Shown here piece after piece: positions 1-8,103 of a stretch of DNA of 22,195 bases. The notes under the pieces are model-generated. The model made no database searches and had not been told where the DNA came from. It was given only the letters and a program-made list of their open reading frames with translations. The translations under genes and the position numbers were made by a program. Where the stretch lies: assembly GCA_946480345.1 (NCBI GenBank), contig CAMLJR010000034.1:1-22195 (forward strand), written 5' to 3'. Every line of letters begins with the position of its first letter. Position 1 is the first letter of the stretch. Origin of the DNA: an uncultured Spongiibacteraceae bacterium. Lineage in GTDB: Bacteria; Pseudomonadota; Gammaproteobacteria; Pseudomonadales; CAMLJR01.

Positions 1-1374
1 GCCGGCACCATTCGCGATATCACCGAACACAAGTTATACGAACAAAAACTCTACCAACTCGCCTATCGGGACGATCTCACTAATCTGCCTAATCGCAAAG
101 CATTGCTCGCCGAACTCGAACGACGTTTACAGGAGGCTGCCGAGCATCCGTTCGCGTTGATGCTGATCAATCTCGATCGCTTCAAAAATATTAACGATTC
201 ACTCGGGCACAGTGCCGGCGATCATCTGTTGCGCATGGCAGGGGAGCGTTTACAGCACGTGCTGGGCGAAAATGTTTTCCTCGCACGTTTAAGCGGCGAT
301 GAATTCGCCGCGCTTGCCGCCGTCGATAATTGCGAGTCGCTAGCCGAGACAGCGCTGGCATGCTTCCAGGCGCCGTTCAATCTGAGCGACGGCGATATTT
401 TTATCAGCGGCTCGATCGGCATTGCGCTGTGTCCGCAATCCAGTAGCGACCTCAACGAATTGTTGAATTTCGCCGGTATCGCCCAACAGCGCGCGAAAGC
501 CAGCGGTCGTGCCACACTGCAATTATTCGAGCCCAGCATGATGTTGCCGAATCGACAACGTCTGGCGCTGGAAAGTGATCTGCGTGTGGCACTGACACGA
601 AATGAATTTGAATTGTTTTATCAGGGCAAATTCAATCTCGCGAACGGTGAATTGATCGGCGCGGAAGTGTTATTGCGCTGGCATTCGCCGCAGCGCGGCA
701 TGGTGATGCCCGGCGATTTTATTCCGATGCTCGAGGAAACCGGCCTCATCGTCGCGGTGGGTGAGTGGATATTGCATGCCGCATGTCGCCAAGTGCAGCA
801 ATGGCAACGAACGATGGGACGCTGGTTATCCGTTGCAGTGAATGTATCCACAGTTCAGCTTTCCAACCGGCACTTCGCCGCGAAAGCTTCAGCGATTTTG
901 CGTGAATATGCGATACCGCCCGGTGTCATCGAACTTGAAATTACCGAATCCGCGTTGATTGCGGATATCGAGCACGGTGCATTTACCATCGAGGCGTTAA
1001 AGCAGGCGGGTTTCAATATCGCACTCGATGATTTCGGTACTGGTTATTCGAGTCTCGGCTACTTGCGTCGATTTACACCGACTACATTAAAAATCGATCG
1101 GAGTTTTGTCGCTGATCTGGCGGTGGTCGAAAACGACGTTGAAATCGTCGCCGGTATTTTGCAATTGGCCCATGCACTGAAAATCGAAGTCGTCGCCGAG
1201 GGGATCGAGCGCACCGAGCAATTAGCGATGCTCACCGATCTGGGGTGCGAATATGGTCAGGGGTTCTTGTTCTGCAAGCCGTTGCCGATCGAGCAGTTCG
1301 AACTGATTGCACCGAAGCTGTTCACCGGCGCTGTGACCGACATCGAGACGCGCCGGCGCGCCGCTTCGGATTGA
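1..1374 (+). CDS. GGDEF-EAL c-di-GMP protein, 5' end outside window
   Basis: The reading frame is open from base 1, so the N-terminus is missing. The first residues (GTIRDITEHKLYEQKL) are the typical end of a PAS domain, followed directly by the GGDEF start AYRDDLTNLPNR. The cyclase signature is SGDEF (292-306) instead of GGDEF, and no RxxD inhibitory site precedes it. The EAL domain has EVL (664-672) for EAL but keeps the catalytic set: the VNVS asparagine, EITES, DDFGTGYSS (from 1027), the LKID lysine and AEGIE. I infer a c-di-GMP phosphodiesterase; cyclase activity is uncertain. It converges on rimK, with 74 bases between the stop codons. In Pseudomonas an EAL protein (RimA) accompanies RimB and RimK, so the neighbourhood may be functional. 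An internal TTG at 103 lies inside the GGDEF domain and is not the real start. Confidence 0.93.
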   Translation, partial: AGTIRDITEHKLYEQKLYQLAYRDDLTNLPNRKALLAELERRLQEAAEHPFALMLINLDRFKNINDSLGHSAGDHLLRMAGERLQHVLGENVFLARLSGDEFAALAAVDNCESLAETALACFQAPFNLSDGDIFISGSIGIALCPQSSSDLNELLNFAGIAQQRAKASGRATLQLFEPSMMLPNRQRLALESDLRVALTRNEFELFYQGKFNLANGELIGAEVLLRWHSPQRGMVMPGDFIPMLEETGLIVAVGEWILHAACRQVQQWQRTMGRWLSVAVNVSTVQLSNRHFAAKASAILREYAIPPGVIELEITESALIADIEHGAFTIEALKQAGFNIALDDFGTGYSSLGYLRRFTPTTLKIDRSFVADLAVVENDVEIVAGILQLAHALKIEVVAEGIERTEQLAMLTDLGCEYGQGFLFCKPLPIEQFELIAPKLFTGAVTDIETRRRAASD

Positions 1375-1448
1375 TCACAATAATAATGATTATCGAGACA
1401 TCGCGTGGTTCTAACGAATTAGCTCAGCGGTGATATGTCTGTAATGGT

Positions 1449-2324
1449 TTAGTGCTGGGTGTGTTCGAGGTGTTCGATGATTTTTGCGGCGACGTCGACA
1501 CCACACGTGCGTTCGATGCCTTCGAGCCCCGGTGAGGAATTAACTTCGAGCACGAGCGGCCCGCGGGGCGAACGTAAAATATCGACGCCCGCCACCGAAA
1601 GTCCCAACGTGTGCGCGGCTTTTAACGCCGCAATGCGTTCGGCTTCGGACAAATTCGTTGCGCGCGCACTACCGCCGCGGTGCAGGTTCGCGCGGAATTC
1701 ACCCGCCGCTGCCGTGCGTTCCATCGATGCGATGACGCGATCGCCGACCACGAGACAGCGCAGGTCCGAGCCGCCGACATCGCGCACGAATTCCTGCACA
1801 AGAAAATCGGCTTTCAATTCGCGAAACGCACCGATAACGCTTTCCGCCGCTTGAGTCGTTTCGGCCAGCACGACGCCGCGTCCTTGTGTGCCTTCGAGCA
1901 ATTTGACAATTAACGGTGCGCCGCCGACCAGGCTGATCAGTTCGCGGCTGTCTTCGATATCGCGCCCGAACCCGGTGCGCGGTAATTGCATCCCGACCTG
2001 CGCGAGCAATTGCAATGCACAAAATTTATCGCGCGAGCGGCTGAGCGCGACGGAGCCAGTCAAGCAGTACACCTGCATCATTTCGAATTGGCGAATGACG
2101 GCCATGCCGTAATGCGTAATCGATGCGCCGATGCGCGGAATCACCGCATCGAAACCGTTGAGTTTTTTACCTTGATACCGCACCGTCGGTTGTGCGGCGG
2201 CGATGTCCATATAGCATTTCAGCGTATCGACCACGCGCACGCGATGGCCGCGTTCGCGCGCCGCCTCGACCAGACGTCGCGTCGAATATAAGCGCGAATC
2301 GCGCGATAAGATCGCCAGCTTCAT
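1449..2324 (-). CDS. rimK: RimK, ribosomal protein S6--L-glutamate ligase
   Basis: This 291-residue ATP-grasp ligase matches E. coli RimK in length and along its whole sequence. It starts [14 protein letters not shown], has the ATP-binding stretch [19 protein letters not shown] (about 134-152), the substrate-side FRANLHRGG (about 210-218) and the metal-binding end [13 protein letters not shown] (about 259-271). RimK adds glutamate residues to the C-terminus of ribosomal protein S6 (RpsF) using ATP; in Pseudomonas it alters ribosome function and translation and responds to c-di-GMP. The ATG overlaps the stop of the upstream protease gene by four bases (ATGA, 2321-2324), indicating coupled translation. 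It is the last gene of the leftward string. No clear terminator follows its stop before the convergent GGDEF-EAL gene. Confidence 0.96.
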   Translation of the reverse strand: MKLAILSRDSRLYSTRRLVEAARERGHRVRVVDTLKCYMDIAAAQPTVRYQGKKLNGFDAVIPRIGASITHYGMAVIRQFEMMQVYCLTGSVALSRSRDKFCALQLLAQVGMQLPRTGFGRDIEDSRELISLVGGAPLIVKLLEGTQGRGVVLAETTQAAESVIGAFRELKADFLVQEFVRDVGGSDLRCLVVGDRVIASMERTAAAGEFRANLHRGGSARATNLSEAERIAALKAAHTLGLSVAGVDILRSPRGPLVLEVNSSPGLEGIERTCGVDVAAKIIEHLEHTQH

Positions 2325-2767
2325 GGTTTACCCAACACGAATGATTGTCCGCAATCGACTACATAGCGATGGCGCAACGCATTGCGCCCGATCAGCATTC
2401 GATAGCGCAGCGGTTCGCGATTCGCCAGCGTGACCTCTACCGGAAACTCGTTATCGCCAATCCGCAGCATGGTCGCAATCACGCAGCGCTGTTCGGAGCG
2501 ACCGCTCGAATCGCGTACATTGCGTTGATCGAGCAGCGGCGCTTCGCAATGTACGGCTTCATCGTGAGCGGCATTATCGCGACGAATATTCGGATGAATA
2601 CCGAATCGTACCCAGGCGGCGTTATCGATGCTGAACGGCTCCACATAAAACGCATGCAGCGCACAAGTGGTGGCACCGCTGTCGATTTTTGCACGCAAGG
2701 GTTTTGTTAAAAAGTTAGGCAACGCAACCCATTCGCGCCAGCCGACGGTAATTCGTTCAGGCGTCAT
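2321..2767 (-). CDS. rimB: RimB-type retropepsin-like zinc protease
   Basis: I chose the ATG at 2765-2767, giving 148 residues ([18 protein letters not shown]...). It overlaps the mscS stop by 11 bases. An earlier in-frame ATG at 2803 would add 12 residues deep inside mscS and is less likely. The fold signature is [16 protein letters not shown] (about 24-39) with the D-S/T-G-A motif of retropepsin-like enzymes, and the C-terminal part [16 protein letters not shown] also fits. This is the family annotated as ATP-dependent zinc protease / Zn_protease (PF05618). In Pseudomonas fluorescens RimB is encoded with RimK and counteracts or trims its glutamate tails on S6. The four-base overlap with rimK makes the same role likely here. 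Confidence 0.88.
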   Translation of the reverse strand: MTPERITVGWREWVALPNFLTKPLRAKIDSGATTCALHAFYVEPFSIDNAAWVRFGIHPNIRRDNAAHDEAVHCEAPLLDQRNVRDSSGRSEQRCVIATMLRIGDNEFPVEVTLANREPLRYRMLIGRNALRHRYVVDCGQSFVLGKP

Positions 2768-3632
2768 GTTTGCTATCACCCGCGTCGCGCGCGATTGAGA
2801 CATTGCGAGACGCTAAATTGCTGCGTGGTGCCATCGAGAAATCGGCGTTGGCAATATGCAAGGTGCGCGTCGGAAATGGGAATTCGATACCGGCCGCATC
2901 GAATGCGACTTTGATTTCCTCATGAAGCGTATCGCGTATGTCGGCAAAATTTTCGCGCGCACTCCATATCGAGAATTGAATATCGACGGACGATTCGCCG
3001 AATCCCTGTAAATTGACTAACGGGCGCGGCTCTTCCAGACAAAACGGATTGTTCTCGGCAACTCGCAATAATATTTCGCGTGCTTTTGCGATGTTCGAGT
3101 TGTAACTGATCGATACCTTGATGTCGGCGCGGCGAATCGGGAACCGACTCAGATTGACCACATCGGTTTTTATGATTGTCTCGTTGGGAATGCGGACGAA
3201 GCGATTATCGAACGTGCGCAGCTTCACCGACAGCATATCGACCGACAACACTTCACCGGTGTGATTACCCGCCTGAATAATATCGCCGACAATAAAACTG
3301 CGTTCGCCGATCACGAACAACCCGCTGATAATATTTGCCGCCGATGTTTGTGCGGCGAAACCGACCGCGACAGAAAAAATACCGGCTGCTCCAAGCACGA
3401 CGCTCAGTTTGAATCCCAGTTGATGCAGTGCCGATGCAATAAACACCGTGAGAATCAGCCAGCCGCCCAGGCGCTGCAAAAAACGCGGCAGATGACTGAG
3501 CGTGCCGCGTCGCACCAGTCGCACATAAAGGCGCGAAAAAACCAGGCCGACGATCAATAGAACTGCAGCGCGCGATGCTTCCTGTAAGTTGATTGCACCT
3601 AAGACGCTCTGTACGGTAGTGGCGGCGCTCAT
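2757..3632 (-). CDS. mscS: MscS-family small-conductance mechanosensitive channel
   Basis: At 291 residues it is close to E. coli MscS (286). Three membrane helices are visible (about 20-38, 57-77, 79-105). The third is the Gly/Ala-rich pore helix LGAAGIFSVAVGFAAQTS, followed by the beta domain (GLFVIGERSFIVGDII to VRIPNETIIKTDVVNLS) and the C-terminal alpha/beta vestibule ending in FPFPTRTLH. Such channels open under membrane tension and release solutes during hypo-osmotic shock. Upstream of the ATG a GGAAA ribosome site can be read. The gene lies between an unassigned protein and the rimB/rimK pair, and its stop overlaps the rimB start. An osmotic link to S6 modification is not established; position alone suggests co-expression. 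Confidence 0.94.
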   Translation of the reverse strand: MSAATTVQSVLGAINLQEASRAAVLLIVGLVFSRLYVRLVRRGTLSHLPRFLQRLGGWLILTVFIASALHQLGFKLSVVLGAAGIFSVAVGFAAQTSAANIISGLFVIGERSFIVGDIIQAGNHTGEVLSVDMLSVKLRTFDNRFVRIPNETIIKTDVVNLSRFPIRRADIKVSISYNSNIAKAREILLRVAENNPFCLEEPRPLVNLQGFGESSVDIQFSIWSARENFADIRDTLHEEIKVAFDAAGIEFPFPTRTLHIANADFSMAPRSNLASRNVSIARDAGDSKHDA

Positions 3633-3675
3633 TGATCTATTTCCATGCGGTTAATTTTCATCACGATTAAGCCTT

Positions 3676-3717
3676 AGCAGTTATGCAAACAACAAAAGCA
3701 GTTATGCAAACAACAAA
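3676..3717. repeat. Exact 21-bp tandem duplication at a stop codon
   Basis: Bases 3676-3696 and 3697-3717 are identical and directly adjacent (each begins AGCAGTTATGC). The right-hand copy contains the final codons LLFA and the TAA stop of the leftward 253-residue gene. The left-hand copy repeats those codons and the stop just downstream. Because the unit is seven codons long, the second copy supplies a backup stop. This looks like replication slippage rather than a regulatory element. Confidence 0.9.
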
Positions 3718-4463
3718 TCCACGGCACGCTCGAACACGCCTCCGCGAATAGGTCGGCGTGGGGGTGCAATCAGCACCGATTGGCTCGGTGGCTTGTTATC
3801 GATGTGCAAATTCGCGATGGCTAAATGGGTTTCGCGCAATACGCGCAATGCAGAGGTCCAGAAACGCTGGCCATCGCAATACAACGTTAAATGCGGCACT
3901 GGCACATTGATGCGATCGAGTCGCACGTTATCGATGCCCTGATTATCGATAGTGATCGGCGTGATTGCGCGAAACGGACTGTATTGCACATTGTCGGAGT
4001 TCAGCAGCGCGCGCGTCTGACTTGCATAACACAATTCGCCATGCCGCGTGTTTGCGCCGAACCAAGTATCCGACAAGCGCACGGTGGGCAGTTCAGCGAG
4101 TGGCACTTCACCTGCCGATACGCGCGCCCATAACACCGTGCTGATGAATAACGTTGTCTGTTGTTTCGGCAGTAATTCGGTCGGCATCATCGGACGTGCA
4201 ACCACGGGACGATTGGCGAGTTGCGGCGTGATTTGAATCGTGTTCGAACTGCCGCTCAATAAAAAGCGCAGCGATTGTGCTTCGCCTTCGATGCGTTGAT
4301 TATCTTCAATACGATCGTAGTGATAATCGAGCCAGCATTCGTCTCGCGTATTGCGAATACTTAACGACAGGCGTTCCAGTTGTGCTTGCGTAGCGGCGCC
4401 ATTCGCCAATTCGTTCCATGGCGCCGGCACGGATCTAAGCGTTGGAGTTTGAGCAGTTTCCAT
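3702..4463 (-). CDS. Uncharacterised 253-residue protein, possibly DUF432-like
   Basis: I do not recognise a proven function. The protein is soluble in appearance: no signal peptide, no membrane helix, no metal-binding cluster. It has many short beta-like stretches (for example LTLYCDGQRFWTSALRVL and ETHLAIANLHIDN). Its size and its place directly upstream of mscS fit the DUF432 family, which as I recall often neighbours MscS genes; this assignment comes from memory and is tentative. The motif-like part is PVVARPMMPTELLPKQQTTLFISTVLW in the middle, where DUF432-type proteins describe a pressure or 'ruler' segment only by homology. It lies 69 bases before mscS and 99 bases after the QEGLA gene. 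The last codons sit in an exact 21-base tandem duplication (3676-3717). Confidence 0.75.
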   Translation of the reverse strand: METAQTPTLRSVPAPWNELANGAATQAQLERLSLSIRNTRDECWLDYHYDRIEDNQRIEGEAQSLRFLLSGSSNTIQITPQLANRPVVARPMMPTELLPKQQTTLFISTVLWARVSAGEVPLAELPTVRLSDTWFGANTRHGELCYASQTRALLNSDNVQYSPFRAITPITIDNQGIDNVRLDRINVPVPHLTLYCDGQRFWTSALRVLRETHLAIANLHIDNKPPSQSVLIAPPRRPIRGGVFERAVDLLFA

Positions 4464-4529
4464 AAAGTTCGATCACAAAAAAGATGCCGCGATTGTACGC
4501 GGTTGAGTTGAGAGCCTGGTCGTATTGCT

Positions 4530-4570
4530 CGTCGTCGAGTAAAAAATTGTTGCGTCGTCGAGTCAAAAAA
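4530..4570. repeat. Near-exact direct repeat at the QEGLA gene stop
   Basis: CGTCGTCGAGTAAAAAA (4530-4546) and CGTCGTCGAGTCAAAAAA (4553-4570) differ by one base insertion and are separated by six bases. The right copy holds the TGA stop (4563-4565) of the leftward QEGLA-motif gene. The layout parallels the 21-bp duplication at the stop of the next gene in the same string. Confidence 0.8.
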
Positions 4571-5846
4571 CCGGGCTGTAATCGCGTTCGAGTTGCGAGA
4601 AATCGAGCGCGCTCGCAAAGCGTGTGAAACTCAGGCACGCCGATAAGCCGGTTAGATCTTCGAATAACGGTGGCAGGTAACGCGGCGGCACAATCGCGCC
4701 TTCGGCCACCAGTTCCGCAACGGTTTTCATATCGTCGATCGTCGTCTTGCCGCAGAACAGCAGATGAATACGTTCGGGAGTGCCGCGTGCAATGGCGAGC
4801 CGCACATAGTTGTACGCGAGCACGAAACCTTTGATGTAGCTGAGATCCTTGGTGAACGGACCGTCGCTGGCGGTACTGCCGCGAAAAACCCGCGTCGCCA
4901 ATTGCCATGCATCATCGGCGCTGTGATTGTGATCGAGCAAATAGCGATACAGCTCGATGAAATCCGCGCCTTGCTCGACCAGCGCTACCGCCTGCACACG
5001 CCGCGTTAAACGACTTAATCGGTGCGGTGTCGAATGCATCGACAACGTTTCCGTCATCACCGCCAAACCTTCCTGCGTGACCGTCGCCGAGGGTGGGCCC
5101 TTCGCAAGAAACGTGCAAATCGGTTGCTGCGCGCCGTTCAGCGTCGTGCCGATATGCACCCAGCCTTCATGCGCTTCGAGCACACGCAGATCGCTTTCGC
5201 TGAACGTCGCTTCGCGACGCAATTTAATCGTATCGCCACCTGCCGCAGCATCGGCAACGATGCCGTCGCTTAAACGCGCACGAATGCCGCAGCCGGGAAA
5301 TTGTTTACGCAAACGCTGGTTCAACCATTTCACAGCGGTCGGCGCATCGAAATTCTTTTCGTTCGGACGAATCGCCGGGCTGTGTTCAATTAATTGCTGC
5401 AACACCTGCTGCAGGCGCGCGGCCAAATCGGCAGGGGTGGGATCGCCGGCATGAAATACATCCGAACTTGACCCATACAATTCCTGGCTGAGCGCCGAAA
5501 ATTCTGTGGTGCCGCGTGCTTCGAGCATATCGACGACAAGCAGATATTCGCGACAGGTTCGGCGCAGCCACGCACCGACCGGGTTGAGCTGACCAAGTTG
5601 CCGCATGATATCGCGCTCGATCGCATGCAATTCCTGACGCTTGCTGTCGATGTCGAAGCGCAGCGGCCGTTGCGCGCGATAATAATCGGCATCGACTGCC
5701 GGTAAGTGCGAGGCATTAGCGGCGAAGAATTTTTGTTTCAGCGAATCGTCCCACTGAATCGCATCGAGAATACGAATCGGCTGCTGCGCTGTGACAAGCC
5801 GCCGCGACAGCGCTGCGATGACCGCGTGATAATGGTTTTCGCTCAT
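4563..5846 (-). CDS. QEGLA-motif (DUF1704, MATCAP-like) putative metallo-carboxypeptidase
   Basis: This 427-residue protein carries the two signatures of the family annotated as 'flavohemoglobin expression-modulating QEGLA motif protein' (DUF1704). They are HEGWVH (226-231), an HExxxH zinc site, and TQEGLAVMTE with Q258-E259-G260-L261-A262, where the glutamate would be the third ligand. A downstream FTKDLSYIKGF (331-341) is also family-like. The eukaryotic members (MATCAP) are zinc carboxypeptidases that remove the C-terminal tyrosine of tubulin. For the bacterial members the substrate is unknown to me. No signal peptide or membrane helix is seen, so it should be cytoplasmic. Its ATG overlaps the mlaC stop by one base (TAATG, 5844-5848). 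Its position in a string that ends in rimB-rimK suggests that it too acts on protein C-termini; that is inference. Confidence 0.9.
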   Translation of the reverse strand: MSENHYHAVIAALSRRLVTAQQPIRILDAIQWDDSLKQKFFAANASHLPAVDADYYRAQRPLRFDIDSKRQELHAIERDIMRQLGQLNPVGAWLRRTCREYLLVVDMLEARGTTEFSALSQELYGSSSDVFHAGDPTPADLAARLQQVLQQLIEHSPAIRPNEKNFDAPTAVKWLNQRLRKQFPGCGIRARLSDGIVADAAAGGDTIKLRREATFSESDLRVLEAHEGWVHIGTTLNGAQQPICTFLAKGPPSATVTQEGLAVMTETLSMHSTPHRLSRLTRRVQAVALVEQGADFIELYRYLLDHNHSADDAWQLATRVFRGSTASDGPFTKDLSYIKGFVLAYNYVRLAIARGTPERIHLLFCGKTTIDDMKTVAELVAEGAIVPPRYLPPLFEDLTGLSACLSFTRFASALDFSQLERDYSPVF

Positions 5847-6514
5847 TATTTTTTCTTCGCGGATGCCGGCTGCTTATCCTGCATTTCTTTCGTCGTATCG
5901 ACTTCGTTGATGGTATTCAGCGCCGCATCCATTCCCTGTTGTTCCCACACGGGTTTCATCGCGTTAAACAGCGTCAAACTGACGACGATGCCATCGACTG
6001 CCATATCGTTGATCTGCCATGAGCCATTGGCATTGCCCAGCGAAAAGTCCACTTGAATGGTTTGACCATTCGGGCGACGAATGCGTGTTTTCGCCGTGCT
6101 CTTCGCGCCTTCCTCGTTAACGCTGACCACGCTTAATGTGTCGCCGGAATAACTCGACAGCGCGACAGCGTAGGTGCGCACGAGCGAATTCATCACGCGC
6201 TGCTGTGCGTCGTTCTGTTTGCCGGCTTGCACGATCTCACGCCAGTAATGACGAAATACTCGTTGCGTCAATCGTTGCTGATCGATATTCGGAACAATCT
6301 CATTGCGGATTAATTGTTCGAGCGCAGCGCGATCCTCGATGCGATGCGCCTTGTAGAGTTTGTCGAGCTCGGTGGATACGCGCTCGATCAATCGTTTCAT
6401 CACCGCATCGGAGTTATCCGCCGCCAGGGCCGTGTTCGAGATGGCTATGGTTATCAACGCGAAAATCATTAACCAGGGCCGACCGATTTGCCGAAAAAAA
6501 TATTTCATCATCAT
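5846..6514 (-). CDS. mlaC: MlaC-like periplasmic phospholipid-binding protein
   Basis: I prefer the start in the ATG triplet run at 6506-6514, because a GAGAG ribosome site (complement of 6523-6527) lies eight bases before 6514. An upstream ATG at 6529 has no such site. From KYFFRQIGRPWLM a basic-then-hydrophobic signal peptide ends at about TALA|AD. The mature part follows MlaC/Ttg2D: RIEDRAALEQLIRNEIVPNIDQQRLTQRV, then HYWREIV, then YSGDTLSVVSV and a C-terminal WQINDMAVDGIVVSLTLF. MlaC shuttles phospholipids across the periplasm between the MlaA-porin complex and the MlaFEDB ABC system. The other mla genes are absent here, so this is an orphan copy. A lysine-rich tail (ASAKKK) closes the protein. 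It follows fumC by 23 bases. Confidence 0.88.
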   Translation of the reverse strand: MMMKYFFRQIGRPWLMIFALITIAISNTALAADNSDAVMKRLIERVSTELDKLYKAHRIEDRAALEQLIRNEIVPNIDQQRLTQRVFRHYWREIVQAGKQNDAQQRVMNSLVRTYAVALSSYSGDTLSVVSVNEEGAKSTAKTRIRRPNGQTIQVDFSLGNANGSWQINDMAVDGIVVSLTLFNAMKPVWEQQGMDAALNTINEVDTTKEMQDKQPASAKKK

Positions 6515-6537
6515 GACGTTTACTCTCATCGCTGAAG

Positions 6538-7965
6538 TTATTGGTTTTTGCCATCGGATTTCTTTGCATCCGGTATGCCACCATCGCTTATGCCACCTTC
6601 AGTCAGGCGAAGCGGATCAAGCAATGCATCGAGCTCATTTTTTTTCATTTTACTTAGGCGTTCGGCAATTTCCGCAATCGGTTTCTGTTCGGCCAGCGCC
6701 TGCTTGACGATATCCGCCGCGAGTTCGTAACCAACCGATGGCGCCAGTGCAGTAGCGAGAATGGGATTGCGCTGTGCGCGTTCGGCCAGTGCCGTCCGGT
6801 TCACACTGAAATCCTCGATGCCGCCGCTGCCGGCAAGCGCGTTACAGATATTGGTCAATAGCGCGACCATCTGCAGCAGATTATCGGCCACCAGCGGCAG
6901 CATCACATTTAATTGAAAATTGCCCGATTGCCCCGCCAGTGCGATCGCGGCATCGAAACCGACACATTGCGTCGCGGCCATCGCACACGCTTCCGGAATT
7001 ACCGGGTTCACCTTGCCCGGCATTATGCTGCTGCCCGGCTGCAACGCGGCGAGCTGGATTTCGCCGAGCCCGTTATGCGGGCCGCTGTTCATCCAGCGCA
7101 AATCATTGCAGATCTTGATGAGTGCGAGAGCCAGCACGCGCAATTGGCCGGAAAATTCGACCGCGCTATCGATACTGCTCATGCGCTCGAAACGGTTTCG
7201 ACACGGTTGCAGCGGCAAGCCGGTTGCCTCGCTCAAGCGCGCAATAACGCGCGGCGCAAACTCGGGGTGAGTATTAATGCCCGTGCCGACAGCGGTGCCG
7301 CCAAGCGGTAATTCAGCAAGACGTCGGGCGCTATCGCTTAAGCGCTCCTCCGCATTCAGAACTTGCTGACGCCATCCGGACAGTTCCTGATCGAACCGAA
7401 TCGGCATCGCATCCATTAAATGCGTGCGTCCGGTTTTCACGACATCGTGCAGTTCGCGCATCCGTGTCTCGATCATCGCCGCGAGTTTTTGCAAAGCCGG
7501 TTGTAACGATGCGCCCCATTCGCGCAATACGCTCAGTTGCAACGTCGTTGGAATGACATCGTTGCTGCTTTGACCGGCATTAACGTGATCGTTGGGATGC
7601 ACGCGCACCGCGTCGATCGCGCTGGCGCGATGAGCCAGCACTTCATTCATATTCATGTTGGTGCTGGTGCCGGAGCCGGTTTGAAAAACATCGATAGGAA
7701 ATTGCTCGGCGTGGTCACCCGCAATCACTTCGTTGGCAGCTTTGATGATCGCGTGTGCAGTTGCGACATCGATAATTCCGAGGTTTTCGTTGATTTCCGC
7801 AGCGGCACGCTTGATATGGGCGAGAGTCTGAATAAAGGCTGTAGTAAAGCGGCGGTCGCTGAGCTTGAAGTTATCGATCGCGCGTTGCGTCTGCGCGCCA
7901 TACAACGCATCGTCCGGTACAGCGACATCGCCGAGGCTGTCGTGTTCGATTCGCGTAGCACCCAT
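6538..7965 (-). CDS. fumC: Class II fumarate hydratase (FumC)
   Basis: The 475-residue form starts MGATRIEHDSLGDVAVP at 7965, where AGGAG (complement of 7975-7979) sits nine bases upstream; an in-frame ATG at 8034 is much less well placed. Family marks are QTGSGTSTNMNMNEV (95-109), NDHVNAGQSSND (125-136), KTGRTHLMDAMPI (177-189, with the active-site histidine) and the fumarase/aspartase signature GSSIMPGKVNP (311-321, catalytic Ser312). It hydrates fumarate to malate in the TCA cycle without an iron-sulfur cluster. The C-terminus has an extra Gly/Lys/Asp-rich tail (GGISDGGIPDAKKSDGKNQ) beyond the usual end. It heads the leftward string and is divergent from the diguanylate cyclase gene, with 138 bases between the starts. 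Confidence 0.96.
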   Translation of the reverse strand: MGATRIEHDSLGDVAVPDDALYGAQTQRAIDNFKLSDRRFTTAFIQTLAHIKRAAAEINENLGIIDVATAHAIIKAANEVIAGDHAEQFPIDVFQTGSGTSTNMNMNEVLAHRASAIDAVRVHPNDHVNAGQSSNDVIPTTLQLSVLREWGASLQPALQKLAAMIETRMRELHDVVKTGRTHLMDAMPIRFDQELSGWRQQVLNAEERLSDSARRLAELPLGGTAVGTGINTHPEFAPRVIARLSEATGLPLQPCRNRFERMSSIDSAVEFSGQLRVLALALIKICNDLRWMNSGPHNGLGEIQLAALQPGSSIMPGKVNPVIPEACAMAATQCVGFDAAIALAGQSGNFQLNVMLPLVADNLLQMVALLTNICNALAGSGGIEDFSVNRTALAERAQRNPILATALAPSVGYELAADIVKQALAEQKPIAEIAERLSKMKKNELDALLDPLRLTEGGISDGGIPDAKKSDGKNQ

Positions 7966-8103
7966 AATCGTCAGCTCCTGTCTGTCGCTCGGTTTTTGAG
8001 CATAACATCGAACACTTCTCATTACAGATAACACTTTTCTTCAGTCGTGCATGAATCTTGCTCGTTATACTAAATTCAAAATAGAAGACCGCGGAGCGCG
8101 TCA

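Noticed and set aside
1382..1394. AATAATGATTATC, similar to part of a Fur box
   Set aside because: It lies between two convergent gene ends and has no promoter to control; the match covers only part of the 19-base consensus.
1420..1431. TAGCTCAGCGGT, resembling the D-arm of a tRNA, with a TTCGAG further on
   Set aside because: No acceptor-stem pairing or anticodon arm could be formed, and the T-arm-like part lies inside the rimK reading frame.
4957..5454. 165-codon rightward frame inside the QEGLA gene
   Set aside because: It is antisense to a well-supported gene with its catalytic motifs intact, and its own protein matches nothing.
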